A DNA stretch of 64,000 nucleotides from Hoylesella buccalis ATCC 35310. GTDB lineage: Bacteria > Bacteroidota > Bacteroidia > Bacteroidales > Bacteroidaceae. The stretch spans positions 1,550,001 through 1,614,000 of the forward strand of contig NZ_CP102287.1 of the NCBI RefSeq assembly GCF_025151385.1, given 5' to 3'. Positions within the stretch are counted from its first letter, which is position 1. Each line of letters opens with the position of its first letter. The notes under the pieces are model-generated. The model was not told the DNA's origin. It saw only the letters and a list, made by a program, of their open reading frames with translations, and searched no databases. Positions 17,535 through 26,022 of this stretch are shown here, one piece after another. Made by a program: the position numbers and the translations under genes.

Positions 17535-20497
17535 TGAAAAAGGTAAACGAAACTAAACAGATGAAGCGAATACTCCTCACCATGCTGGCATTGATGATGA
17601 TATCAATGGCCGCATGGACACAAGAACGACAGATTACAGGAACCCTTGTAGACAAAGAGACAAACGAGCCGATGACGCATGCCACGGTACAGTTGTTGAA
17701 AACAGACAGCACGTTTGTCACCGGAGCCGTATCTGACAAGCATGGCGCCTACACGTTAAAGGCTCCCGCCAACGGCAGGTACCTGCTCAAGCTGTCGAGC
17801 ATTGGCTACATCACCAGCTTCCAGAACATCCACATAACAAAGAACGAGTCTGTGAAGGTGGGACAAACGGCCATGCGCCCCGACGCCGTGATGCTGAAAG
17901 AGGCGCAGGTCACAGGCCAGGCCATGAAGGTAGTGGTGAAGAAAGACACCTTCATCTACAACGCTGCGGCCTACCGCACGCCGGAAGGGTCGGTAGCCGA
18001 AGAACTGGTGAGGCGCATTCCGGGCGCACAGGTAGACGACGATGGGAAGATTACCATCAATGGCAAGGAGGTGAAAAAGATTAAGGTGGACGGCAAGGAG
18101 TTTATGGTTGGCGACACCAAAACGGCCATGAAGAACCTGCCCACCAATGCGATAGAAAAGATAAGGGCGTACGATGAAAAGAGCGATCTGACGCGCGTGA
18201 CGGGCATTGATGATGGCAACGAGGAGACGGTGCTTGACTTTGGTTTGAAACGCGGCATGAACAAAGGGATGATTAGCAACGTCGACCTGGCCGTGGGAAC
18301 CAAAGACCGCTATGCTGAACGCCTCATGACGGCTTATTTCAAAGACGGTCTGCGCATCATGACCTTCGGCAATGCCAACAACACCAACGACATGGGATTT
18401 GGGCGAAGGGGTGGCTTTAGAAGAGGAAGAAACGGACTGAACGCCAACAAAATGGTGGGGCTGAACCTGAACTACGAAAAGAAAGACACGCTGAAAATAG
18501 ACGGGAGCGTGCGCTGGAACCACTCGGACAGTGACATCGGCACAAAAAGATCGACAGAAAATTTCGTCAGTCGCGTGGGTTCGTTCTCCAACAGCGTCAA
18601 CCAGCAATATGGACGAAACAACCGATGGAACGCCAACATGCGAGTGGAATGGACACCCGATACGCTGACCAACATCATGTTTCGCCCCAGTTTGAGTTAT
18701 TCTACCAACGATGGGCGCAGCTGGAATCAGTCGGCATCGTATAACGAAGACCCGTTTCTACATGCTACCGACCCATTGGCAGCCGAATCGTTGGCCCAGA
18801 TGGCGGCCGACAGTGTGGTGGTGAATAGGCGCGATCACAATGGCATCAGCTACGGTGAGAACAAGCGTTTCGGCGGGATGCTGCAACTGAACAGACGACT
18901 GGGAAACAAAGGTCGCAACGTCACCTTGAGGGCCGACGCCAACTATAACGAGAGCGAAAACAACAACCTCACGATGAGCAACGTGCATTTATATAAGGTG
19001 AAAAATGCGCTGGGCAACGACTCGACCTATCAAACCAACCGCTACAATCTCACACCGTCTAAGAATTGGAACTACAGCGTGCAGGCTACTTACAGCGAAC
19101 CCCTGTGGAAGGCCACGTTTTTGCAACTGAGTTACAAGTTCAACTACAGCTACAGCAAAAGCGACCGTTCTACCTACGACTTCAGCAACCTGGGCGAGGA
19201 CTTCTTCGCCGGCCTCAGTCCTGTGTACCGCAACTGGAACAGTTATTTGAGTAGATTGGAACATCCATACGAAACGTATCTGGACGAAGAGCTGAGTAGG
19301 TTCTCGCAATACCAAAATTATACGCACGAGGTGAACCTGGGCTTTCGGATGATTCGCACCAAGTACGATTTCAACGTGGGACTGATGGTACAGCCACAGA
19401 AGTCGAAATTCATCCAACGTTATCAAGGAGTGGATGCCGACACAACCCGCACCGTGACCAACATGACCCCCACCTTGGACTTTCGTTACCGCTTCTCGGA
19501 CGTGAGCAACCTGCGCATCAACTACCGAGGCTACACCTCGCAACCGGGTATCGCAGAACTGTTGGACATTTATGACGACAGCGACCCACTGAATATCTCC
19601 AGGGGAAACCCGGGACTGAAACCATCGTTCACCAACAGCTTCCGCCTGTTTTACAACAATTACATCAAAAGCCATCAGCAAGGCATCATGGGCTTTCTGC
19701 ACTATGGCAACACGCGCAACAGCATCAGCCAAAAGGTGACCTACGATGAGAAAACGGGTGGAAGAACAACGCGGCCTGAAAACATCAACGGCAACTGGAA
19801 TGTCAATGGCGGACTGATGTACAACTGCTCGATTGACACTGCGGGGGTGTGGAACATCAACACGTGGACCTCTCTGGGATACAACAACCGTGTGGGGTAC
19901 ATCAGCCTCAACCGCAACGCCGACTCGCAGAAGAACACCACACGGTCGCTATCGGTTAACGAGCGTCTGGGGATGAGCTTCCGCAACGAATGGCTGGAAG
20001 TAGAGCTGAATGGATCGGTGAACTATGACCACACGCGCAACCAACTGCAAAAGCAAAGCAACCTGGACACATGGCGCTTTTCCTACGGAATCAACGTGAA
20101 CCTGACGGCTCCGTGGGGAACCAGCCTGTCGACCGACTTGCACGAGAACAGTCGTCGTGGCTACAACGACCAGGCCATGAACACCAATGAGCTGGTGTGG
20201 AACGTGCAGTTGTCGCAGAGTCTGCTCAAACAGCGCAACCTCACGCTGTCGTTGCAGTTCTACGATATCCTGAACAACCAGAGCAATTTCAGCAGATTCA
20301 TTGATGCCATGCAGCGCAGCGACACCGAATACAACAGCATCAACAGCTATGCCATGCTGCACGTAATTTATCGACTGAACATCTTTGGCGGCCGCCAAGC
20401 ACGTCAAGGCATGCGCGAAAGAGGAGGTTCCTTTGGTAGTCGTCAACGGTTTGGCGGCCGGAGCAATCGGGGCGGTCATGGCGGCAGACACTGGTAA
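17534..20497 (+). CDS. Outer-membrane beta-barrel protein, TonB-receptor-like
   Basis: The product is 987 residues, or 978 if translation begins at the in-frame ATG 17561. That second start gives a cleaner signal peptide (MKRILLTMLALMMISMAAWTQ). A carboxypeptidase-regulatory-like domain (about 35-110, ITGTLVDKETNEP onward) precedes a plug-like region (KKDTFIYNAAAYRTPEGS, about 138-155) and a long barrel of the OMP_b-brl_3 type. The last 35 residues are Gly/Arg-rich (RGGSFGSRQRFGGRS). The family sits in the outer membrane, and several members have no known substrate. No SusD or TonB partner is adjacent, so the cargo is unknown. Confidence 0.85.
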   Translation: MKKVNETKQMKRILLTMLALMMISMAAWTQERQITGTLVDKETNEPMTHATVQLLKTDSTFVTGAVSDKHGAYTLKAPANGRYLLKLSSIGYITSFQNIHITKNESVKVGQTAMRPDAVMLKEAQVTGQAMKVVVKKDTFIYNAAAYRTPEGSVAEELVRRIPGAQVDDDGKITINGKEVKKIKVDGKEFMVGDTKTAMKNLPTNAIEKIRAYDEKSDLTRVTGIDDGNEETVLDFGLKRGMNKGMISNVDLAVGTKDRYAERLMTAYFKDGLRIMTFGNANNTNDMGFGRRGGFRRGRNGLNANKMVGLNLNYEKKDTLKIDGSVRWNHSDSDIGTKRSTENFVSRVGSFSNSVNQQYGRNNRWNANMRVEWTPDTLTNIMFRPSLSYSTNDGRSWNQSASYNEDPFLHATDPLAAESLAQMAADSVVVNRRDHNGISYGENKRFGGMLQLNRRLGNKGRNVTLRADANYNESENNNLTMSNVHLYKVKNALGNDSTYQTNRYNLTPSKNWNYSVQATYSEPLWKATFLQLSYKFNYSYSKSDRSTYDFSNLGEDFFAGLSPVYRNWNSYLSRLEHPYETYLDEELSRFSQYQNYTHEVNLGFRMIRTKYDFNVGLMVQPQKSKFIQRYQGVDADTTRTVTNMTPTLDFRYRFSDVSNLRINYRGYTSQPGIAELLDIYDDSDPLNISRGNPGLKPSFTNSFRLFYNNYIKSHQQGIMGFLHYGNTRNSISQKVTYDEKTGGRTTRPENINGNWNVNGGLMYNCSIDTAGVWNINTWTSLGYNNRVGYISLNRNADSQKNTTRSLSVNERLGMSFRNEWLEVELNGSVNYDHTRNQLQKQSNLDTWRFSYGINVNLTAPWGTSLSTDLHENSRRGYNDQAMNTNELVWNVQLSQSLLKQRNLTLSLQFYDILNNQSNFSRFIDAMQRSDTEYNSINSYAMLHVIYRLNIFGGRQARQGMRERGGSFGSRQRFGGRSNRGGHGGRHW

Positions 20498-20501
20498 CCA
20501 T

Positions 20502-20687
20502 TAGCGTTGCCACTCAAGATCATGGGAGGTAACGGGAGTTAATGGGGAGTAAATAGAAGTTAACGGACAATAGCGTTGCAAACAAGATTATGGGAGGTAA
20601 CGGGAGTTAATGGGGAGTAAATAGAAGTTAACGGACAATAGCGTTGCCAAAGAAGTGATTCATTTGCAAAGCTATTGTCCGTTAACT
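20502..20687. repeat. Two 68-bp direct repeats plus an inverted part-copy
   Basis: Units start near 20502 and 20571, share tagcgttgc and gggaggtaacgggagttaat, and are nearly identical. A third start of the unit lies at 20639. agttaacggacaatagc (20626-20642) is exactly inverted at 20671-20687, giving a 17-bp stem with a 28-nt loop. This could end transcription of the barrel gene or of the convergent purN. Confidence 0.8.
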
Positions 20688-20820
20688 CCCCCTAACTTCA
20701 AGTTAATCCTGTTAACTCCCCCTAACTTCAAGTTAATCCTGTTAACTCCCCATAACTCCAAGTTATTCCTGTTAACTCCCCCTAACTACAAGTTACTCCT
20801 GTTAACTCCCACTAATTCTA
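20681..20820. repeat. 30-bp tandem repeat, four copies plus a partial fifth
   Basis: Units begin at 20681, 20711, 20741 and 20771 with gttaactcccc. The first two are identical and later ones diverge at a few positions. The partial fifth unit (20801 on) runs into the 3' end of purN, so the repeat encodes that protein's last residues. Confidence 0.85.
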
Positions 20821-21437
20821 TTCTCTCCCAAGAATTCCCCAACAACCTGCTCAATCACTTGCGGGAAATGCTTCATCTCCAGCTGGTGCTCTTTTTCTGC
20901 AATGTCGTCGACAGTGTCGGATGGGAGAAGTGGGGTGCGGAACTGAGCAATGATTTCTCCACCATCGCATACCGAACTAACCCAATGAACGGTGAAACCT
21001 GTCTCGGTTTCGCCCGCGGCCTTCACCGCTTCGTGCACATGGTGTCCGTACATACCCTTGCCGCCAAACTTAGGCAGCAAAGCAGGATGCAGGTTAATCA
21101 TGCGCCGGTGGTAAGTCTGGATGAGATAGTCGGGAATCATCAGCAAGAACCCAGCCAACACGATGAAATCGATGTGATGTTCATCGAGTAGCTTCAACAC
21201 CTCATCGGCCTTGCCGAACTCGGCCTTGGGTACGACAACGGTAGGAACGTTCAGTCTTTCGGCTCGCACCAAGGCGTAGGCATCTGACTTGTTGCTCAAC
21301 ACCAGTGCGACATGCACCAGCGGTGAATCTTGAAAATAGCGAATGATGTTCTCGCAATTGGTTCCGCTGCCGGAAACAAAGATGGCAACGTTACAGGGTT
21401 GCCGTTTGGATGCTGTGGTGGTGGTTGGTTTGGTCAT
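20802..21437 (-). CDS. purN: Phosphoribosylglycinamide formyltransferase
   Basis: The product is 211 residues. It transfers a formyl group from 10-formyl-THF to GAR in purine synthesis. The phosphate-binding SGSGTN lies at 22-27. Catalytic residues are Asn115 and His117 (MINLHPALLPKF) and Asp158 (SVCDGGEI), matching Asn106, His108 and Asp144 of E. coli. The first 14 residues are a Thr-rich extension. The extreme C-terminus reads into an intergenic tandem repeat. It follows the S4-domain gene on the same strand, with an array of ttattaggc words between them. Confidence 0.93.
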   Translation of the reverse strand: MTKPTTTTASKRQPCNVAIFVSGSGTNCENIIRYFQDSPLVHVALVLSNKSDAYALVRAERLNVPTVVVPKAEFGKADEVLKLLDEHHIDFIVLAGFLLMIPDYLIQTYHRRMINLHPALLPKFGGKGMYGHHVHEAVKAAGETETGFTVHWVSSVCDGGEIIAQFRTPLLPSDTVDDIAEKEHQLEMKHFPQVIEQVVGEFLGENRISGS

Positions 21438-21439
21438 AG

Positions 21440-21493
21440 TGATTATTGGGATTATTAGGCCAATTGGGCTTATTGGCCTTATTAGGCCTATTA
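21440..21493. repeat. Array of ttattaggc/caattgggc words upstream of purN
   Basis: About six near-copies of a 9- to 10-bp word (ttattaggcc, caattgggct, ttattggcct) fill the gap and run into the 3' end of the S4 gene. A sister array lies at 21977-22059, on the other side of that gene. Confidence 0.7.
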
Positions 21494-21496
21494 GCC

Positions 21497-21976
21497 TTAT
21501 TGTTGGTTGTCATCATCTTCTTCATCCCACTCATCCTCTTCATCCCATCCAAAGAGAGCCGGACGGACGAAGGCATCCATGCTGCGACGGTCTTTCTTCG
21601 TGGGGCGACCGGTTCCACGGGCACGGTCTACAAATCCACTGATGCGGCTCATCTCCAACAGTTCGTACTGCTTGGCATCGGTGACATTCTCGTATATCTG
21701 TGGAATGAACTTAGCCCCCACCCGCTGTTCGATGGTCTTAATCACCTTGAACGAATAGGTGATGGGCGGTTTCTTGACATCAATCGTTTCGCCGGGCTTG
21801 ATGACATGACTTGGCTTCACGTTCACCCCATTGACGCTCACACGATTGTTCTTGCAAGCATCAGCAGCCAGTGTGCGGGTCTTGAAGATGCGAGCCGCCC
21901 AGAGCCACTTGTCAATGCGCGCCGATCCGGTGTCCTTGACACGAAGGTTGGTAGTGGTGGAGGTGGTTTCTGTCAT
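21497..21976 (-). CDS. hslR: S4-domain RNA-binding protein (HslR/Hsp15-like)
   Basis: The product is 159 residues. The S4 fold occupies about residues 15-85, starting ARIDKWLWAARIFKTRTLA and continuing NNRVSVNGVNVKPSHVIKPG. Basic residues line the predicted RNA face. The C-terminal tail is strongly acidic (WDEEDEWDEEDDDNQQ). E. coli Hsp15 binds the 50S subunit carrying a nascent chain after premature dissociation and helps recycle it; I infer a similar role. It lies in a run of translation and purine genes (rplY, pth, this gene, purN) and is flanked on both sides by related short-word arrays. Confidence 0.85.
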   Translation of the reverse strand: MTETTSTTTNLRVKDTGSARIDKWLWAARIFKTRTLAADACKNNRVSVNGVNVKPSHVIKPGETIDVKKPPITYSFKVIKTIEQRVGAKFIPQIYENVTDAKQYELLEMSRISGFVDRARGTGRPTKKDRRSMDAFVRPALFGWDEEDEWDEEDDDNQQ

Positions 21977-22059
21977 AGTAATTATTGGCCTTATTAGGCT
22001 AATTGGGCTTATTAGGCTTATTAGGCTTATTGGCCCTATTGGGCTAATTGGCCTAATTG
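21977..22059. repeat. Second array of ttattaggc words, upstream of the S4 gene
   Basis: Roughly eight near-copies of the same 9- to 10-bp words (ttattaggc, ctaattggc) fill the 84-bp gap between pth and the S4 gene. The words are partly self-complementary (ggcctaattggcc-like), so the transcript could fold. Confidence 0.7.
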
Positions 22060-22060
22060 G

Positions 22061-22645
22061 CTACTTGCCCCCTTTCTTTTTCCCCTGTTGGTTAAACTGG
22101 TTCATGGTGATGTCGATGCCAGCCAGGACAAAGCTCTTGATGATTTCCACCGCCGTGTCGATGGCAGGCTGAAGAACCTGCATGTCAGCCTCATCATAGT
22201 GACCAAGCACCCAGTCTACCTGTCCGCCACGTGGATACTCGTTGCCTATGCCCATGCGCAAACGGGGATAGTTCTGGCCGATGAGCTGCTGAATGTGTCC
22301 CAATCCGTTGTGGCCGCCATTGCTGCCACTACCTTTGAGGCGGAACTCGCCTAAGGGCAAGGCCACATCATCAGAAACCACGAGCAATCGCCGCTGATCA
22401 ATGTTTTCCTTGTTGAGCCAATAACGCACGGCGTTACCGCTGAGGTTCATAAACGTGGTGGGCTTGAGCAAGATGATTTTACGACCCTTCAGACTGGTTT
22501 CGGCCACGAAGCCATAACGCTTATCCTCAAAAACGATATTGGACGCCTTGGCAAAAGCGTCCAATACCATAAATCCAGTGTTGTGGCGGGTTCCCGCGTA
22601 TTCAGCACCCGGGTTTCCCAGTCCACAAATCAAGTATTTGTCCAT
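22061..22645 (-). CDS. pth: Peptidyl-tRNA hydrolase
   Basis: The product is 194 residues. It releases peptides from prematurely dropped peptidyl-tRNA. Catalytic residues are Asn11 and His21 (GLGNPG, GTRHNTG), Asp93 (SDDVALP) and Asn113 (GGHNGL). The rest follows the usual order, including [10 protein letters not shown]. The last seven residues (QGKKKGGK) are a basic tail. It lies 31 bp after rplY on the same strand, a frequent bacterial pairing. Confidence 0.96.
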   Translation of the reverse strand: MDKYLICGLGNPGAEYAGTRHNTGFMVLDAFAKASNIVFEDKRYGFVAETSLKGRKIILLKPTTFMNLSGNAVRYWLNKENIDQRRLLVVSDDVALPLGEFRLKGSGSNGGHNGLGHIQQLIGQNYPRLRMGIGNEYPRGGQVDWVLGHYDEADMQVLQPAIDTAVEIIKSFVLAGIDITMNQFNQQGKKKGGK

Positions 22646-22676
22646 TGATTAAATAATCGTCAATATCACGGGCTGA

Positions 22677-23330
22677 CTAAGCCTCTGCTGGTGCAGCTTC
22701 GCCTTCGCCTTCGCCTTCAGCGGCTGCCTCGCCCTCTTCAGCTGTTTCAGTGTCGGTAGACATGGTAGCGGCACGTGTCATCTTGATAGAGCATACCACG
22801 ACATCCTTCGATGTAGCCATTTCCAGTCCTTCAAAATTCAGCTGACCCACCTTGATGCTCTTGCCGATTTTCAAGTTGGTAACGTCGATGTCCAGATGTT
22901 CTGGAATACGCTGGTAAGGAGCGGTAACGTTCACCTTGCGGATAGACAGGTTCATGCGTCCACCATCGCGTACACCCTGTGCCAATCCAACCAACTTCAC
23001 CGGAATACCGATGGTGATAGGCTTCTGGTCGTTCACAGCGTAGAAGTCAACGTGGAGCAGTGCGTCCGTCACAGGATGGAACTGCAGTTCTTTCAAGATG
23101 GCGGTATGACTTTCGCCATCAATATTGAGGTTGATTACATAGATATGCGGTGTGTACACCACCTTGCGCAACTCTGACATGGGAGCCGCGAAAGCCAATG
23201 CTTCGGGTTTGCCGTCAGCCTGTGCTGCACCGTAAATGTTACAGGGTACATAACCCTCTTTTCTCAATTGTTTAGAAGCTTTCTTTCCAAGGTCTTGACG
23301 CTTCTTACCTGATACATTAATCTCTTTCAT
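22677..23330 (-). CDS. rplY: Ribosomal protein bL25, general stress (Ctc) form
   Basis: The product is 217 residues. It has the 5S-rRNA-binding L25 domain (about 1-95, starting MKEINVSGKKRQDLGKKASK) plus the TL5/Ctc C-terminal beta domain (about 96-185). The last 25 residues are a low-complexity Glu/Ala/Gly tail. It is part of the large ribosomal subunit. The first gene of rplY-pth, it has a well-formed promoter about 180 bp upstream and so a long leader, which might carry feedback control. Divergent from nusB. Confidence 0.94.
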   Translation of the reverse strand: MKEINVSGKKRQDLGKKASKQLRKEGYVPCNIYGAAQADGKPEALAFAAPMSELRKVVYTPHIYVINLNIDGESHTAILKELQFHPVTDALLHVDFYAVNDQKPITIGIPVKLVGLAQGVRDGGRMNLSIRKVNVTAPYQRIPEHLDIDVTNLKIGKSIKVGQLNFEGLEMATSKDVVVCSIKMTRAATMSTDTETAEEGEAAAEGEGEGEAAPAEA

Positions 23331-23504
23331 AATGTGTTACTCTAAATTAAGTTGTTGAACATTCATTGCCTTAATTCGCCATCACACAGAGACGCAGGAC
23401 TCTCCTGCTTGGCCGATGCTGTCAGTAAGAGCGACAGGCGGAACATGACTCCTCTCTCCCCTACTTTTACAACATGCGTCGGCGTCACTGATGCGCTCAA
23501 AAAA
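23331..23504 (-). promoter_or_regulatory. Long 5' leader of rplY
   Basis: About 174 nt lie between the predicted start of transcription and the ATG. Read in the mRNA sense, it holds several short hairpins, including cagga-gag-tcctg. It has no convincing reading frame. A ribosomal-protein leader with feedback control is inferred from length and position only. Confidence 0.4.
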
Positions 23505-23510
23505 GCGTTG

Positions 23511-23542
23511 CAAAGTTACTTGAATTATCTGAGATATGCAAA
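23511..23542 (-). promoter_or_regulatory. rplY promoter
   Basis: On the minus strand, -33 TTTG (23542-23539) and -7 TAACTTTG (23518-23511) are exactly 20 nt apart. Confidence 0.65.
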
Positions 23543-23579
23543 GTTTCTGTAAAAAATTGCTATTATCCAGAAAGATTGC

Positions 23580-23610
23580 TTGCATGTCATGTAAAAAAAG
23601 GCTACATTTG
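23580..23610 (+). promoter_or_regulatory. nusB operon promoter
   Basis: -33 TTG (23580-23582) and -7 TACATTTG (23603-23610) are 20 nt apart. The ATG is at 23638, preceded by aagg. Confidence 0.65.
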
Positions 23611-23637
23611 CATAATAAATTTAGAAAGAACACAAGG

Positions 23638-24639
23638 ATGATCAATCGCGAAATAATCAGGACCAAGATAGTCCAGTTAACCTACGCCTACTACCAGAAT
23701 GGCAATAACAACATGGATAACGCAGAGAAAGAATTGCTTTTCTGCCTCTCCAAAGCATACCATTTGTACATCTATCTGCTCCAACTCATCGTGGCCATCT
23801 CGCGTGAAGAGCGACACAGAGTGGAGATTAACACGCAGAAAGCCGAAAGAGAAGGAACGGAGATGCCTCCACAAAAATTCGCCTTCAACAAGTTTGCCGT
23901 TCAACTGGAAGAGAACAAGATGCTCAACGACTTCATCGAAGAACAGAAACTGACCTGGGATGATGACGTTGAGTTCATTAGAAAGATATGCAACCAGATT
24001 GAACAGTCGGAAACCTACCAAGCATACATGGCCGACACGGACGACAGTTATGAGGCCGACCGCGAAGTATGGCGCAAGCTGTACAAACAGCTCATTCAGG
24101 ATAATCCCGAATTGGATGCCCTGCTCGAGGAGAAGAGTCTCTACTGGAATGATGACAAAGAGGTGGTAGACACCTTCGTGCTGAAAACCATCAGGCGGTT
24201 CGACCAGGCCAACAAGGCCGATCAAGAAATCTTGCCCGAATACAAGGACGAGGAAGACCGCAACTTCGCCACCAAACTCTTCCGCGCCACCATCCTCAAT
24301 GCCGACACCTACCAGCTGTACATGAGCGAGACCAGCCGCAACTGGGATTTCTCACGGTTGGCCTACATGGACGTGGTCATCATGCAGATTGCCATCGCCG
24401 AGATGCTCACGTTCCCGAACATCCCCGTCTCGGTGACGATTTACGAATACGTCAACCAGGCCAAGCGTTACAGTACCACAAAGAGCGGCGGATATATCAA
24501 CGGCATGCTCGACTCCATTGCACGCCACCTTATCTCAACAGGCAAAATGCTCAAACCTATGCCTGAACCTAAGCAGCGCCGATCTGCCAAGAAAGAGAAA
24601 ACTCCTGATACCGAGCAACCGGCAGAAGAACAAGAATAG
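23638..24639 (+). CDS. nusB: Transcription antitermination factor NusB (extended form)
   Basis: The product is 333 residues from the ATG at 23638, which sits 27 bp after a good -7 box and directly after aagg. The frame is open upstream, but that would cross the promoter. The first segment MINREIIRTKIVQLTYAYYQ and the C-terminal NusB fold (about 215-315, with LNADTYQLYMSETSRNWDFS and VTIYEYVNQAKRYS) are typical. NusB with NusE binds boxA RNA for rRNA antitermination. E. coli NusB is 139 residues; the extended form is usual in Bacteroidetes. The Lys-rich tail is low complexity. It heads the nusB-yajC-ybbR-coaE operon. Confidence 0.92.
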   Translation: MINREIIRTKIVQLTYAYYQNGNNNMDNAEKELLFCLSKAYHLYIYLLQLIVAISREERHRVEINTQKAEREGTEMPPQKFAFNKFAVQLEENKMLNDFIEEQKLTWDDDVEFIRKICNQIEQSETYQAYMADTDDSYEADREVWRKLYKQLIQDNPELDALLEEKSLYWNDDKEVVDTFVLKTIRRFDQANKADQEILPEYKDEEDRNFATKLFRATILNADTYQLYMSETSRNWDFSRLAYMDVVIMQIAIAEMLTFPNIPVSVTIYEYVNQAKRYSTTKSGGYINGMLDSIARHLISTGKMLKPMPEPKQRRSAKKEKTPDTEQPAEEQE

Positions 24640-24685
24640 ACAAAATAGAAATACAAATACGAATTAATTAATCAATCAATCAAAT

Positions 24686-25003
24686 ATGACAACACTATTA
24701 TTAGCTGCACAAGCAGCAGGCGGCGGAACAGGCATGCTTATCTTCATGGTGGCCATGTTGGCTATCATGTGGCTGTTCATGATTCGTCCACAACAAAAGA
24801 AACAAAAGGAGATACGCAACTTCCAAAACGCTTTGCAGGAAGGCTCAAAGGTGATCATCAACGGCGGCATCTACGGCACCGTGAAGCGCATTGACCTCAC
24901 CACAAACAAGGTGGACGTTGAAATCGCACGCGGCGTCACCGTACAGGTAGACCGCAACTTCCTTTATGCCGACGCGGCTTCGCAGAACACAACCAACGCT
25001 TAA
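24686..25003 (+). CDS. yajC: Preprotein translocase subunit YajC
   Basis: The product is 105 residues. One membrane helix (about 16-35, GMLIFMVAMLAIMWLFMI) is followed by the signature RPQQKKQKE and a small beta domain with GGIYGTVKRID. YajC joins SecDF at the Sec channel in the inner membrane. It lies between nusB and ybbR with short gaps. Confidence 0.94.
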   Translation: MTTLLLAAQAAGGGTGMLIFMVAMLAIMWLFMIRPQQKKQKEIRNFQNALQEGSKVIINGGIYGTVKRIDLTTNKVDVEIARGVTVQVDRNFLYADAASQNTTNA

Positions 25004-25015
25004 CCGCAATCGCAC

Positions 25016-25999
25016 ATGCTCAAGCAGCTCAAGCGTATCACCGCACCCATCAGGAATTTCTTGCTCGACTTGGTATCCAAGCGATTCCTGGTGTTTTTGT
25101 TTTTCCTATTTCTCAGTGCGGCGTTCTGGCTCTCCATGACGCTCGATGAGATGTACGAAAAGGAGATTCCTGTGCCCATACGCTTGGTCAACGTGCCCAA
25201 AAACATCATCATCACCACCAACATGCCCGACACCGTCATCATGACGGTACGCGACAAAGGATTTGCCTTCATAAGCGACTTTACGGGCAGCCGGTTACGA
25301 CCCATCAACCTTAACTTCTCTACCTACGCCAACGAAAGCGCAGGTAAGGGAAGTGTACCCCTGGCCGACGTGCAGAACATCTTGTACCAACGCCTGGCCA
25401 CGTCTTCCAGAATCACCGCACTGAAGCCCGACCAGCTGAGATTCTTCTTCAATTTCGGACAGTCGAAAACCCTGCCAGTACGCTTGAACGGTACCATGAC
25501 ACCCGCCAAAAACTACTACCTGGCGCGCGTGAGCTTCTGGCCTGAAAAGGTGACGGTGTACGCGCAGCAAAGCAAGCTGGACAGCCTAACATACATCCTG
25601 ACCGAGAAACTGAACATCACCAATTTCACGGACACGCTGATTCGAAAGGTCAACTTGCAGAAAATCATTGGCGTGAAGACGGTCCCGGAGCAGGTAAAGA
25701 TTGGGCTCTTCCCCGACATCCTCACCGAAGAGAGCATCGAGGTACCCATCAAGGCCATCAACATGCCGAAAGGCAAAACCCTGCGCACCTTCCCCACCAA
25801 GGCAAAAGTGCTGTTCAACATTGGTGTTACGGCTTTCAGGAAGATCAATGAAAAACAATTCGAGGTGGTGGTCGACTACAACGAGCTGCAGGCAAACCCA
25901 TCAGACAAATGCGCCTTGCACCTGAAAACCGTCCCCGCTGAGGTACGACAAGCGCGGTTGGAAATGAACCAGGTGGACTATCTCGTAGAACAACAATAA
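25016..25999 (+). CDS. YbbR/CdaR-like domain protein
   Basis: The product is 327 residues with one N-terminal membrane helix (about 25-45) and a long extracytoplasmic part. YbbR-type beta repeats begin near residues 50, 160 and 235 (PVPIRLVNVPKNI, VPIKAINMPKG). In Firmicutes, CdaR regulates the diadenylate cyclase CdaA; in Bacteroidetes the partner is less clear. It begins 12 bp after yajC and ends 23 bp before coaE, so it is part of that operon. Confidence 0.85.
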   Translation: MLKQLKRITAPIRNFLLDLVSKRFLVFLFFLFLSAAFWLSMTLDEMYEKEIPVPIRLVNVPKNIIITTNMPDTVIMTVRDKGFAFISDFTGSRLRPINLNFSTYANESAGKGSVPLADVQNILYQRLATSSRITALKPDQLRFFFNFGQSKTLPVRLNGTMTPAKNYYLARVSFWPEKVTVYAQQSKLDSLTYILTEKLNITNFTDTLIRKVNLQKIIGVKTVPEQVKIGLFPDILTEESIEVPIKAINMPKGKTLRTFPTKAKVLFNIGVTAFRKINEKQFEVVVDYNELQANPSDKCALHLKTVPAEVRQARLEMNQVDYLVEQQ

Positions 26000-26022
26000 C
26001 CACCCATGCAACCAACGGTGCG

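Noticed and set aside
17756-18607. 283-codon open frame antisense to the large barrel gene
   Set aside because: It lies wholly opposite a gene with clear domains, has no recognisable motif or start signal, and reflects codon use of the true strand.
18989-19732. 247-codon antisense open frame
   Set aside because: Shadow of the barrel gene on the other strand; no family features.
20681-20820. Possible CRISPR array
   Set aside because: Same reason: tandem units without unique spacers.
20655-21191. 178-codon frame with repeated LTPPNFKLIL units
   Set aside because: The 10-residue period is only the translation of the 30-bp intergenic tandem repeat, then antisense to purN.
23536-23637. Upstream extension of nusB
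   Set aside because: It would include the promoter boxes; the ATG at 23638 gives the family N-terminus.
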